Of a stretch of 14,216 nucleotides of DNA, positions 7,800 to 14,216 are shown piece by piece (position 1 is the first letter of the stretch; each line of letters starts with the position of its first letter). The notes under the pieces were generated by a model. It saw only the letters and a program-made list of their open reading frames with translations. It ran no database searches and was not told where the DNA came from. Both the position numbers and the translations under genes were made by a program. Origin of the DNA: Chrysochromulina tobinii (lineage: Eukaryota; Haptophyta; Prymnesiales; Chrysochromulinaceae); contig JWZX01002148.1 in NCBI GenBank assembly GCA_001275005.1, forward strand, positions 1 through 14,216, written 5' to 3'.

Positions 7800-8569
7800 G
7801 TTCTTTTTGAATTGATGAGGATGCGCGACAGGTTCACACCACAGTTCACACTACCCAAAAACCTCGCAAAGGACGGCTCCGCACCCCTCGGTCACCATAA
7901 GTACTGAGTAATCATTCTCTCGGGCTGCTCAATTTCGCTATGCCATAGTGAGGTCGGTCTCTCGCTCTCTCCCTTACACATGGTGTTCTGGTCGCTGGTC
8001 TGGCAATTGCTGGCGTGCATCGCACTTCGCAGCCCTATACTGTACTGGAACCTGGCGGGATTGTGATAGCCAATTTGGTGGGGGGTGGGGGGATTCACAC
8101 TCCCACGCGCGCACCAGGTCTAAGACACCAATATTCAGATTACAGAACGCGGTAAAACGGTAAGTCAACTAGAGTCAAAGTCATCGGCTCTCGGTTTATA
8201 ATCGGCTGTTAGTCTCGCCGCTCCTCAGCGCTCTGGCTCTCGCGGGTTACTCGGTTGTATTCGATCAATTAAGAATTATGCGTACGTAACTGCGGCACAA
8301 CCTGTTATATTGAGTAATTTTGTAATTAGGACTCAGGGTCGTACGGTGTCCTGGTGTATGATCTGTATGTGTGAATTCAAGTTCGCGGATATCACGGTTC
8401 GTGCCGGTGTGAATCAAGTCCGAAGGCAAATGACCGCGCACGTTAGTGGTACGTGTGCTCTTTACACCTATTCTCACATTGCCGTGTGCTATCTCTAAAC
8501 ACCACTTCCCTGTGAGGAAACTCGCTGTGCTCCACCACCACGACTGCGCCTAGATCGCAGGCGTCCGTG
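7800..8569. other. Spacer upstream of the kinase-cyclin gene and downstream of the EF-hand gene
   Basis: No gene is recognised. Both neighbours are on the bottom strand, so this should contain the EF-hand gene's 3' end and the kinase-cyclin promoter. Visible features are a CCAAT sequence (near 8070) beside a G-rich tract GGTGGGGGGTGGGGGG (8077-8092), about 280 bp before the kinase ATG on its strand. The part from about 8160 to 8500 is more AT-rich than the genes. Confidence 0.45.
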
Positions 8570-11062
8570 TCATCCGACACCATCGGCTGTATCTGTTTTC
8601 GTCTCCGACTCGGTTTGTGCTCTCGCGAAGGCCTTCAGCTCCGCATCAAGGATCGCCTTCTGTGCCTCGCGGCGCGCTTTGATCTTTTCCTCGAACTCCT
8701 TCTTCTTAGCCACTTCCGCCTGCATTATCATGGCCCGTGCTTCCGCCTTTTTGAGCGCCGCTTGCCTTTCGACTTCTAGGCGAGCTCGCCGATCCTCCTC
8801 AATCTGGGCCTTTATCTCTGTCGCCTCAGCCTCGTCCAGCTTCTGCACCTTCCTCAGCTCGACCGGCGCCGCCTTAGCTGTCTTCCACAGCTCGGCCGTA
8901 ACCTTTTTCAGCTGCGCGATCTCCTGGTCCGCTTCGGCTGCAGAATTCTGAAGCGCCTTGAGGGCTTCGCCGACTTCCTTGATGTCCATCATGCCGCTGC
9001 CGTCCAGGTCGAGACTATCGAACAACTCGAAGATCTCCGTGTCCGTGGCTGAACCCTTTCCAAGCATGGCAAGGACTTGCTCTTTGAACTCCAACTTGTC
9101 CACCTCGCCCGACCCGTCCTTGTCCCACGACGAGAGCACGTCGCCCACTTTAAGGTTACGCGCCTGAAGATACACACCGACCCGTGCGCCGAGGGACTTG
9201 TTATTCCGAAGCGCTTCGAACCTCGCGTCCGCCTCCTCGAACGCAGTTGTCTTCTTGAGCACCGTTTTGGTCATCTCGAGTCGGTCCTCAACCCGCTGCA
9301 TCAGCTTGCGCCTGTCTGCTTCGTTGTGTGCATTCTCGAGCGCGGCATCCTTGAGCGCCTGTAGCGCCATTTTGAGCTCCGCGACGTCAAGCGAACCGCC
9401 GCCGTCTTCATCAAAACGAACAAATAACGCGTCAACATCCTTGGAGTCGGCGTGCTCCATGAGCTTGCGCACATGCACGCGGAACTCATGCTTGGAGATC
9501 CCGACTCCGCCCTTCTTAGCCCATTGTGTCACCATATCCGAAATCTTGATCTGCTTCTTCATCATGAGCTCACCCAGCAAGACCGTCAGAGGCTTCAGTT
9601 TGTCATCGAACTTCGCTTGCTCGACCGCAAGATCCTTTTGCAGCTGCGCGATGGCCTGGCCGAGTTCTTTCGACGGGATGAGCTGGCCGGCAGCAAGGTT
9701 CGCAGCCTTCTTCTCTGCCTTGGTCAGCGATGCCTTCTTTTTCTCTACCTTCTCTACCTGCTTCTCTACCTTGCCCTTTGTTGCCTGTGGCGGCTCGGCT
9801 TCGGCCGCCGCCTTCAAAGGAGTGACGCCCTGACCACGCGATTCATCGTGCAGTTTTGATGGGCTTGAAGGTGGTGCAGGGCTCGACGCTGCAGTGGGAA
9901 TCCCAGTCTCAGCCGCGGATGGCGGTCCCACCTTTTCCCTTTCCACAGCTGGGTTCACCTGGATCTTGGTAACGGCCCTGCGTGGCGGCCTGTCGTCCCT
10001 TGAGACGGTGATCCATCCCAGGGCCCCCTCGTGCACGCCCACGCGCGCGACTGCAGCACGCTCAACGCCATTCTCGAGCCTGCACCTCGACACGACTTTG
10101 ACCCAGGTGCCTGCCGGCAGCGTGCCGATAGGCATGCGGTCGCTTTCAAGTTCGTGCGTTTCCCGCAGCTTAAGAGTTCCAGTAGCTCGGAAGATTTGGT
10201 TGTCGGGCGCGTCTACCAACGGCCGAAGCAGCTGCACAATGGGATCCTTGACCCGCGGTGGCGATTGCGAGCGACTTGCTATCACTTGCGTCAGCGGCGA
10301 ATCAGGCGGTAGCTTGGTCCGTTGGCCGAACAGATGGCCATAGCCGAGGTACTCGGTACTCGGGACAACGACAACATCGACCACTTCCACTGTCCTCCTC
10401 TCCGGAAGCTTGTTCCCAAGCCAAGCCATCTCGGGAATGGGCGCTTTACGTCCTCTCCAAGCCGCCTCCAAGGCGGTGCGGCGAAACGAATCAATATTCT
10501 CTGCCTCCTGGAGAGCCGCGCATCGCGTGTCGTTGAGCCTGCGCCGCAACGCCTCATCCCGTTCGAAATCATGGTGCTTCGCCTCTTCCAAAGCCAATTG
10601 TTTGTCCCAGATCCTCGATGTCTGCCCAAACGAGGGTAAGTCTAGCAGATCGTCGAAGCCGCTCACGCAAGTGATACTGATCGGCTTGCCCACGACTGCC
10701 GGTGCCGGTGCCGGTGCCGGTGCCGGTGCCAGTGCCGGGCTGCTGGGCGTCCGCCGTCGTGACGATTGAGCCTGTGCGGAAATGCTCTGGCTGCTGCTGC
10801 GGTTGGAAGGGGCTCGGGCTGCTGCAGCAGCTGTCCGATTCGATGGGGCCGCGGAGCTGCGGTTGGACTCTTGGCTGCTGCGTGGCCGACTTGATGAAGC
10901 CGCGGTGCTCCGGCTGGACTCTTGGCATGCGGGCGCCCTCGGGATTTGGTTCGTCTGGAGCTTGATGTTGGCCTCGCTCTTGCCGTTAATGGTCTGGGGC
11001 ATCATTGCTCTATATCGGCCCGGGCCGCTGCGGACGTATACTGGCTGGGTGTCCTGCTCCAT
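8570..11062 (-). CDS. EF-hand and coiled-coil protein with SH3-like segment
   Basis: The frame is open on the bottom strand from about 11152, but its first ATG is at 11062, giving 830 residues. Residues 40-125 are Ser/Arg/Ala-rich with an Ala-Pro run (about 110-122) encoded by a GGTGCC repeat. Residues about 290-358 look like an SH3-type beta domain (IGTLPAGTWVKVV, then ARVGVHEGALGWITV). A Lys/Glu-rich stretch (about 430-455) precedes the EF-hand region: a degenerate loop lacking the Asp ligands (515-526), then three canonical loops DEDGGGSLDVAE (551-562), DKDGSGEVDKLE (647-658) and DLDGSGMMDIKE (685-696). Residues about 740-818 form a charged, Ala-rich helix, probably coiled coil. Three good loops imply calcium binding; the architecture suggests a cytoskeletal or signalling scaffold, perhaps flagellar, which is inference. 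An upstream exon is possible because the ATG context is ordinary. Confidence 0.85.
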   Translation of the reverse strand: MEQDTQPVYVRSGPGRYRAMMPQTINGKSEANIKLQTNQIPRAPACQESSRSTAASSSRPRSSQESNRSSAAPSNRTAAAAARAPSNRSSSQSISAQAQSSRRRTPSSPALAPAPAPAPAPAVVGKPISITCVSGFDDLLDLPSFGQTSRIWDKQLALEEAKHHDFERDEALRRRLNDTRCAALQEAENIDSFRRTALEAAWRGRKAPIPEMAWLGNKLPERRTVEVVDVVVVPSTEYLGYGHLFGQRTKLPPDSPLTQVIASRSQSPPRVKDPIVQLLRPLVDAPDNQIFRATGTLKLRETHELESDRMPIGTLPAGTWVKVVSRCRLENGVERAAVARVGVHEGALGWITVSRDDRPPRRAVTKIQVNPAVEREKVGPPSAAETGIPTAASSPAPPSSPSKLHDESRGQGVTPLKAAAEAEPPQATKGKVEKQVEKVEKKKASLTKAEKKAANLAAGQLIPSKELGQAIAQLQKDLAVEQAKFDDKLKPLTVLLGELMMKKQIKISDMVTQWAKKGGVGISKHEFRVHVRKLMEHADSKDVDALFVRFDEDGGGSLDVAELKMALQALKDAALENAHNEADRRKLMQRVEDRLEMTKTVLKKTTAFEEADARFEALRNNKSLGARVGVYLQARNLKVGDVLSSWDKDGSGEVDKLEFKEQVLAMLGKGSATDTEIFELFDSLDLDGSGMMDIKEVGEALKALQNSAAEADQEIAQLKKVTAELWKTAKAAPVELRKVQKLDEAEATEIKAQIEEDRRARLEVERQAALKKAEARAMIMQAEVAKKKEFEEKIKARREAQKAILDAELKAFARAQTESETKTDTADGVG
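10697..10736 (+). repeat. GGTGCC hexanucleotide repeat inside the EF-hand gene
   Basis: About six copies of GGTGCC (the last with one change) encode an Ala-Pro repeat on the bottom strand. Such in-frame hexamers change length easily, so this linker probably varies between strains. Confidence 0.8.
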
Positions 11063-11829
11063 GAGATCAGAGCTCTTAGACGAATGAGCGTCAGTCTTGG
11101 AAGAATCAGCACGCACGCGCAGAGAGGCGCTCCAAAATGTCTCCGGCGGTTTCTACCCAATCTACCGGTACCTCCCCCTCGCGCCGCAGCGCGTCGATAC
11201 ACAGTGTTGATCGAGGTGAAAAAACCATCTAGGTGTAGAATTCGAGTGCTCTTCGGTAGCAAAACCCCCGGTATGGCCTTTTGCGGTCCTCCCCCCCGAA
11301 CCCCTTCCTTGCACACCATCGGTCCATCGCGCGGCTATCTCGGCAGCCGTGAGCCGTCGTACTTCTCGGAGACTTCTCGCGGACGCAACTACCATACTCC
11401 TCGCCGCTCCCGCCATGAGCTTCAAGCTCACCCTGGGCATGTCGCCCTTCTAAACCGCCCCCGTGTGGCACCCGCCATGTGGTGAGAATGAATGTGCGTG
11501 AATGTGAATGTGTGTCTAAATGTGTTTCTACGGTCTACCGGCTCTGGAGCGGGGGGCGGCTGGGTCGGGTTCGCAGGGGGCGGCCTCCGAGCCGGCCGCG
11601 GGGAGCGGTCGGCTCCGGGGCTGCGGCCGACCGGCCGTTGAGTCGGCCGCTGATTCGGTCGTCTCGCGGTCGCTCGGGTGCGTTCGTGGGTTGGGATGGT
11701 TGTGAGGTTCGTCTGTGTGTCCGTGTGCCCTTGTGTGTCCCGGCTCCCCCCGGTGTTTTTTACCGGCTCCCCCCGGTGTCTTTTTACCGTATTGAGTACC
11801 ATGGTACAAGTAACACGCGAGCGCGGCGG
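11063..11829. promoter_or_regulatory. Divergent spacer between the EF-hand and histidine-phosphatase genes
   Basis: The two flanking genes start away from each other, so this 0.77 kb should contain both promoters. It contains TACCGGTA (11163-11170) about 100 bp before the EF-hand ATG, a GAATGTG-rich stretch (11483-11520), a very GC-rich block (about 11540-11670) and the shared upstream element (11686-11788) near the phosphatase start. An open frame runs through much of it toward the phosphatase, but its content is low complexity and partly the shared repeat, so I do not treat it as coding. Confidence 0.5.
11686..11788 (+). promoter_or_regulatory. Shared upstream element, copy A
   Basis: The block contains GGATGGTTGTGAGGTTCGTC, a TGTGTCCGTGTGCCC stretch and a doubled core CCGGCTCCCCCCGGTGT followed by TTTTTACC (11740-11764 and 11762-11788). 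The same order occurs on the bottom strand upstream of the ankyrin gene (14038 down to 13811, split by an insertion), and the core recurs at 14050-14105. It ends 41 nt before the phosphatase ATG. It could be a promoter or leader module, or a piece of a dispersed repeat. Confidence 0.6.
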
Positions 11830-11884
11830 ATGCCTGCCCAGCTCTTCTTCGTGCGCCATGGCGAAGCCGAGCACAACCCGTTAA
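11801..11884 (+). other. Overlapping upstream ORF with strong Kozak context
   Basis: ATG 11801 sits in ACCATGG inside the 12-bp palindrome GTACCATGGTAC (11796-11807). It opens a 27-codon frame that ends at the TAA at 11882, overlapping the phosphatase start (11830) in another frame. If transcribed, this uORF should reduce initiation at the downstream ATG. It could also be spliced out, since GTACAAG follows the ATG. Confidence 0.4.
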
Positions 11885-12477
11885 TCGTCAAGGGTAAAGC
11901 GGAGGCCAATGACGCCGTCCTGGCCGAGGGTCGATCCATCCTCAACCCTCGGCTGACCGACATGGGCAAGGAACAGGCAGCTGGGCTGGCAACGCAGCTC
12001 AAGGCGAGTGGCGCTTCCTTCGACCTGTGCGTGACGACACCGCTCTTCCGCGCCATCGAGACTTCGCACATCGCCTTCAGCGATGTTGCCAAGCGCTTCG
12101 TCGTCACGCCTGAAGCCGTTGAGACGGCAGACCTTAAGTTGGCCGCCCCCCAGCGTGGCCACAGCGTGAAGCAGATGAAGGAGACGTTCTCATTCCTGAA
12201 TGACGCCTCCTGGGACCTCTCGCTCATACGGGAGGAGGGCGAGCACACAAACTGGGTGCTAGGTGAGGCCATCGAGCCGACGGAGCCGTCGGGCGGCCGA
12301 TGTCCTCCCGCTTACATTAATCCGGTCGAGGTGACCGAGCGCATCCAGCCGTTGGCCGCGTGGCTCAAGGCGCTGCCCGACGAGCGCGTCGTCGTCGTCG
12401 GGCACAGTGGGGTCTTCGATAAGCTCCTCGGCCTGCAGATGAAGAACTGTGAGCTAGTCGAGCACGTGCTAAAGTAG
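11830..12477 (+). CDS. Histidine phosphatase, phosphoglycerate-mutase-like
   Basis: The 215-residue protein matches the histidine phosphatase (PGM-like) superfamily. It begins MPAQLFFVRHGEAEHN, with the phospho-acceptor motif RHGE at 9-12 (His10), then NPRLTDMGKEQAAGLA (about 39-54), TPLFRAIETS with phosphate-binding Arg74, and VVVVGHSGVFDKLLG near the end, where His192 is the second catalytic His. The length fits small single-domain members. The start is chosen because the RHG strand normally begins within about 10 residues of the N-terminus; the open frame continues upstream to 11488 but encodes repeat-derived sequence. Known relatives include phosphoglycerate mutases, fructose-2,6-bisphosphatases and broad phosphatases; the substrate cannot be decided here. 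It is convergent with the ankyrin gene (373-bp gap) and has a copy of the shared element and an overlapping uORF just upstream. Confidence 0.88.
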   Translation: MPAQLFFVRHGEAEHNPLIVKGKAEANDAVLAEGRSILNPRLTDMGKEQAAGLATQLKASGASFDLCVTTPLFRAIETSHIAFSDVAKRFVVTPEAVETADLKLAAPQRGHSVKQMKETFSFLNDASWDLSLIREEGEHTNWVLGEAIEPTEPSGGRCPPAYINPVEVTERIQPLAAWLKALPDERVVVVGHSGVFDKLLGLQMKNCELVEHVLK

Positions 12478-12850
12478 TTGAGATATATCGGCAAGTCGGG
12501 AAGTGCGCGCGAGGTCGACTGCGGGCTATACTGGGGAACACCGGCTCACGCGGTGAGGCGTGTTTTGAGTGTTTCTGTCCACAAAACACACAGCGCCCGT
12601 GCACGACGCGTGCTCGGTATTCGATCTCCTGACAATCTCCTGACGCCGCGAGCGCCCGGCGGCCGGGGGCGCGGGGGCGCGAGTTAAGCCTACGAGCGCC
12701 GCCGCGCGGAGCGCGCCGAGTGGTCGAGCGCTATGGCGAGCGCTATGGCGAGACCCACGCCGCCCCGCCCGGCCGCTCGCGCCCCAGAGCTACGCAGGCA
12801 CTGCCGTTCTGAGAGAGAGACCCCACAGCCATCCCTCCCCTCAAGCCCGC
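12478..12850. other. Convergent 3' spacer with short repeats and GC-rich hairpin
   Basis: This lies between the stop codons of the phosphatase (+) and the ankyrin gene (-). It contains ATCTCCTGAC twice (12624 and 12635), a GC-rich potential hairpin (GCGCCC at 12652 pairing with GGGCGC at 12667) and 2.4 copies of the 12-mer CGAGCGCTATGG (12725-12753). No gene is seen; the hairpin could influence 3' ends of either transcript, which is speculation. Confidence 0.5.
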
Positions 12851-13765
12851 CTATCGCATGCCACTCTCCCGCCTCATCTCGGACGATCGAGATCCAATGT
12901 CCAATTTGGCACTCTCCAAGGCTTTCTCGAAGTCGCCGTCGTCGCCCCCAAATTCCTCCTCGAGGACCATGGCCGTGTCCTCCTTGGATGAGGTCGCCGG
13001 CTGCTGCTGCAGCTTCGCGATCGCGCGACTCCGCAGCTTGATTCCCATCTCACACTTTCGGCACTTTCGGCCCTGGATCACACATCCCTTGGCGCCCATT
13101 TTGATGAGGTAGTCGCAGATCGCATCCGCCTTGTACTCGAGCGCCACGTGGAGCAACGTGTGTCCCGCATAGTTGGCCTGCTGCATGTCGCACCCTGCCT
13201 CGACCAGAAGCCTCACGCACTGCAGCTGGCGCTCGACAGTCTTGCCATTGCCACCTTCGATCGCGCGCATCGCAGGCGAGTTGCCATCGCTGTTCGACCA
13301 GGAGTTGATGTTCGCTCCCGACTCGATGAGCTGCTTGACAACGCCTGGATGCCCGCCGCAGCACGCCGCGTGCAGCGGCGTGTCTCCTCGCGGCTTCCTC
13401 TTCGAGGCTGCAGACCTGCGCCCATCCTCCCCGTCCTCATCGGCCTCCTTTGCGCCAACATCGGCTTTGCCGCTGCCGTCATTTGGGCTCGGCTGGAGCG
13501 CAGTTGGCGGCGGCGGCGGCGGTGGCAAGGGCACTGTGTCATCCTGCCTGCCTTCGCCATGATTCTCGGCAAAAAACCGCAGCTGCTCACGCACGCCAAA
13601 TTCCAAGTTGGACCCCGCGGTGCCGTGAGCACGAATTGCTGATAGAAGCAGCGCAGCTGGCGACTCGTCGCAATTGTCACTCATTTCGGCCTTCGTGTTT
13701 GCAGCAATGGCCGCATCGATGAGATCGGCATCCGTCTGCTCCGCCACGACGTTCTTCCTGGGCAT
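12851..13765 (-). CDS. Ankyrin-repeat protein
   Basis: The first in-frame ATG (13765, context AACATGC) gives 304 residues. The N-terminal half is acidic and Ser/Ala-rich with a Pro run (79-87) and a basic patch SKRKPR (121-126). Three ankyrin repeats follow: GDTPLHAACCGGHPGVVKQL (from 127), a diverged GNSPAMRAIEGG...CVRLLVEAGCD with an extended loop (161-193), and GHTLLHVALEYKADAICDYL (from 201). A Cys cluster, GCVIQGRKCRKCEMG (C228, C235, C238), lies in and just after the third repeat and could bind metal or be oxidised; that is inference. The C-terminus is charged (EEEFGGDDGD). Ankyrin repeats mediate protein binding, and no enzyme domain is present. Upstream on its strand is a copy of the shared element, split by a MITE-like insertion. 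Confidence 0.85.
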   Translation of the reverse strand: MPRKNVVAEQTDADLIDAAIAANTKAEMSDNCDESPAALLLSAIRAHGTAGSNLEFGVREQLRFFAENHGEGRQDDTVPLPPPPPPPTALQPSPNDGSGKADVGAKEADEDGEDGRRSAASKRKPRGDTPLHAACCGGHPGVVKQLIESGANINSWSNSDGNSPAMRAIEGGNGKTVERQLQCVRLLVEAGCDMQQANYAGHTLLHVALEYKADAICDYLIKMGAKGCVIQGRKCRKCEMGIKLRSRAIAKLQQQPATSSKEDTAMVLEEEFGGDDGDFEKALESAKLDIGSRSSEMRRESGMR

Positions 13766-13810
13766 GTTCCGTCGCCCACTCTCACCCTCGACCCGACCCC
13801 AAACCCTATA

Positions 13811-13848
13811 CCGGTAAAAAGACACCGGGGGAGCCGGGACACACACGG
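13811..13848 (-). promoter_or_regulatory. Shared upstream element, copy B (core)
   Basis: On the bottom strand this reads CCGTGTGTGTCCCGGCTCCC, continuing CCGGTGTC then TTTTTACCGG, almost identical to the core upstream of the histidine phosphatase. It ends 45 nt before the ankyrin ATG (13765). Its upstream half (13977-14038) is separated from it by the inserted element at 13849-13967. Confidence 0.6.
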
Positions 13849-13967
13849 TTCAGTTCAGTTCAGTACAGTTCAGTTCAGTTCAGTTAGCCTCTGCTAGCCT
13901 CGAGAGCACATTCGATAGGCTTCCGTTAGGTTGTAAATTGTTTATGTAGTAACTGAACTGAACTGAA
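13849..13967. mobile_element. 119-bp MITE-like element with inverted ends and 9-bp duplication
   Basis: The left end begins TTCAGTTCAGTTCAGT and the right end, read on the other strand, begins with the same 16 bases, so the termini are perfect inverted repeats. The element is flanked by CACACACGG at 13840-13848 and again at 13968-13976, a perfect 9-bp direct repeat. The interior is short and non-coding. Removing the element with one flank copy gives, on the bottom strand, TCCCGTGTGTGTCCCGGCTC, which exists intact on the top strand at 14058-14077. This is good evidence for an insertion. Nine-bp duplications are typical of Mutator-like transposons, but the superfamily cannot be set from this copy. 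The ends consist of CAGTT-type repeats, so a microsatellite-derived origin is a weaker alternative. Confidence 0.68.
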
Positions 13968-13976
13968 CACACACGG

Positions 13977-14038
13977 GATACTCGGGCGCACATGGGCACA
14001 CGGATCACACAGACGAACCTCACAACCATCCAAACCCA
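13977..14038 (-). repeat. Shared upstream element, distal half (copy C)
   Basis: Read on the bottom strand, this gives GGATGGTTGTGAGGTTCGTC followed by TGTGTGATCCGTGTGCCC, matching 11694-11730 upstream of the histidine phosphatase with few differences. It is the upstream part of the block whose core is copy B. Confidence 0.7.
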
Positions 14039-14049
14039 TCAACAGGTAA

Positions 14050-14105
14050 CGTGTGTGTCCCGTGTGTGTCCCGGCTCCCCCGGTGTCATTTTACCCATAC
14101 CGGTA
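14050..14105 (+). repeat. Shared upstream element, copy D (core)
   Basis: This top-strand copy reads GTGTGTGTCCCGGCTCCCCC, then GGTGTCATTTTACCC and TACCGGTA. It is inverted relative to copy B, so 13809-14105 has arms of about 35 bp that match except for one base. It matches the unoccupied site for the 119-bp insertion. A gene reading rightward beyond the window may follow; 14106-14216 shows nothing recognisable. Confidence 0.65.
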
Positions 14106-14216
14106 ACAGTTCCCGTCCGGTTCATCCGTCGCGGTAAACCGGGGTGGGGTTCATTTGGGCAGAAAACTCCCTGTTTTCGTATGTCAATCCCTGGGATTTC
14201 TGATGGGTCCATGCGC

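Noticed and set aside
9198-9833. Top-strand open frame of about 211 codons inside the EF-hand gene
   Set aside because: It lies opposite canonical EF-hand loops and is Ser/Phe/Cys-rich as an antisense artefact would be.
11488-11829. N-terminal extension of the histidine phosphatase from an upstream ATG at 11488
   Set aside because: The extension is encoded by GC-rich repeat sequence, and the RHG motif normally lies within the first residues of such proteins, fitting ATG 11830.
13766-13846. N-terminal extension of the ankyrin protein
   Set aside because: There is no ATG in the extended frame and it runs into the shared repeat element, so ATG 13765 is preferred.
13849-13967. CRISPR-like reading of the repeated CAGTT blocks
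   Set aside because: The repeats are 5-bp tandems and inverted ends without spacers, in a eukaryotic setting.

Overview
This window looks like nuclear DNA of a GC-rich eukaryotic microbe, most likely a unicellular alga of the haptophyte or stramenopile kind. That placement is an inference from several things: eukaryotic protein families only, long mostly intron-free reading frames, starts with Kozak-like contexts (for example GCCATGG at 4048), proteins rich in Ala, Arg, Gln and Pro, spacers of about 0.4 to 1.2 kb, and no operon-like spacing or Shine-Dalgarno pattern. I cannot name the species.

Layout, left to right. Positions 1-470 hold a GC-rich tandem repeat of about 155 bp. A NEK-like Ser/Thr kinase with a Gln/Pro-rich tail (904-2883, +) follows, then a 1.2 kb spacer and a DXD glycosyltransferase (4048-5211, +). 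Just downstream, 5397-5516 encodes a recognisable piece of a dual-specificity phosphatase, either an exon of a spliced gene or a relic. The bottom strand then carries a kinase with a C-terminal cyclin box (6402-7799, -) and a large EF-hand/coiled-coil protein with an SH3-like segment (8570-11062, -). A histidine-phosphatase (phosphoglycerate-mutase-like) gene (11830-12477, +) converges on an ankyrin-repeat gene (12851-13765, -). The last 450 bases are repeat-rich.

Three points stand out. (1) The kinase-cyclin fusion puts a CDK-like alpha-C helix and a cyclin box, with the Lys and Glu that normally contact the CDK, in one polypeptide. (2) A 119-bp inverted-repeat element at 13849-13967 has a perfect 9-bp flanking duplication, and an equivalent unoccupied site lies at 14058-14077, so it looks like a recent MITE-type insertion. 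(3) That insertion sits inside a roughly 100-bp sequence that also lies just upstream of the histidine phosphatase start. In both genes the shared block ends 41-45 nt before the ATG, so it may be a shared promoter or leader, or a dispersed repeat family.

The genes do not form an obvious pathway. Two kinases, a phosphatase fragment, a calcium-binding scaffold and an ankyrin protein give a signalling flavour, but in a nuclear eukaryotic genome adjacency is weak evidence for joint function.
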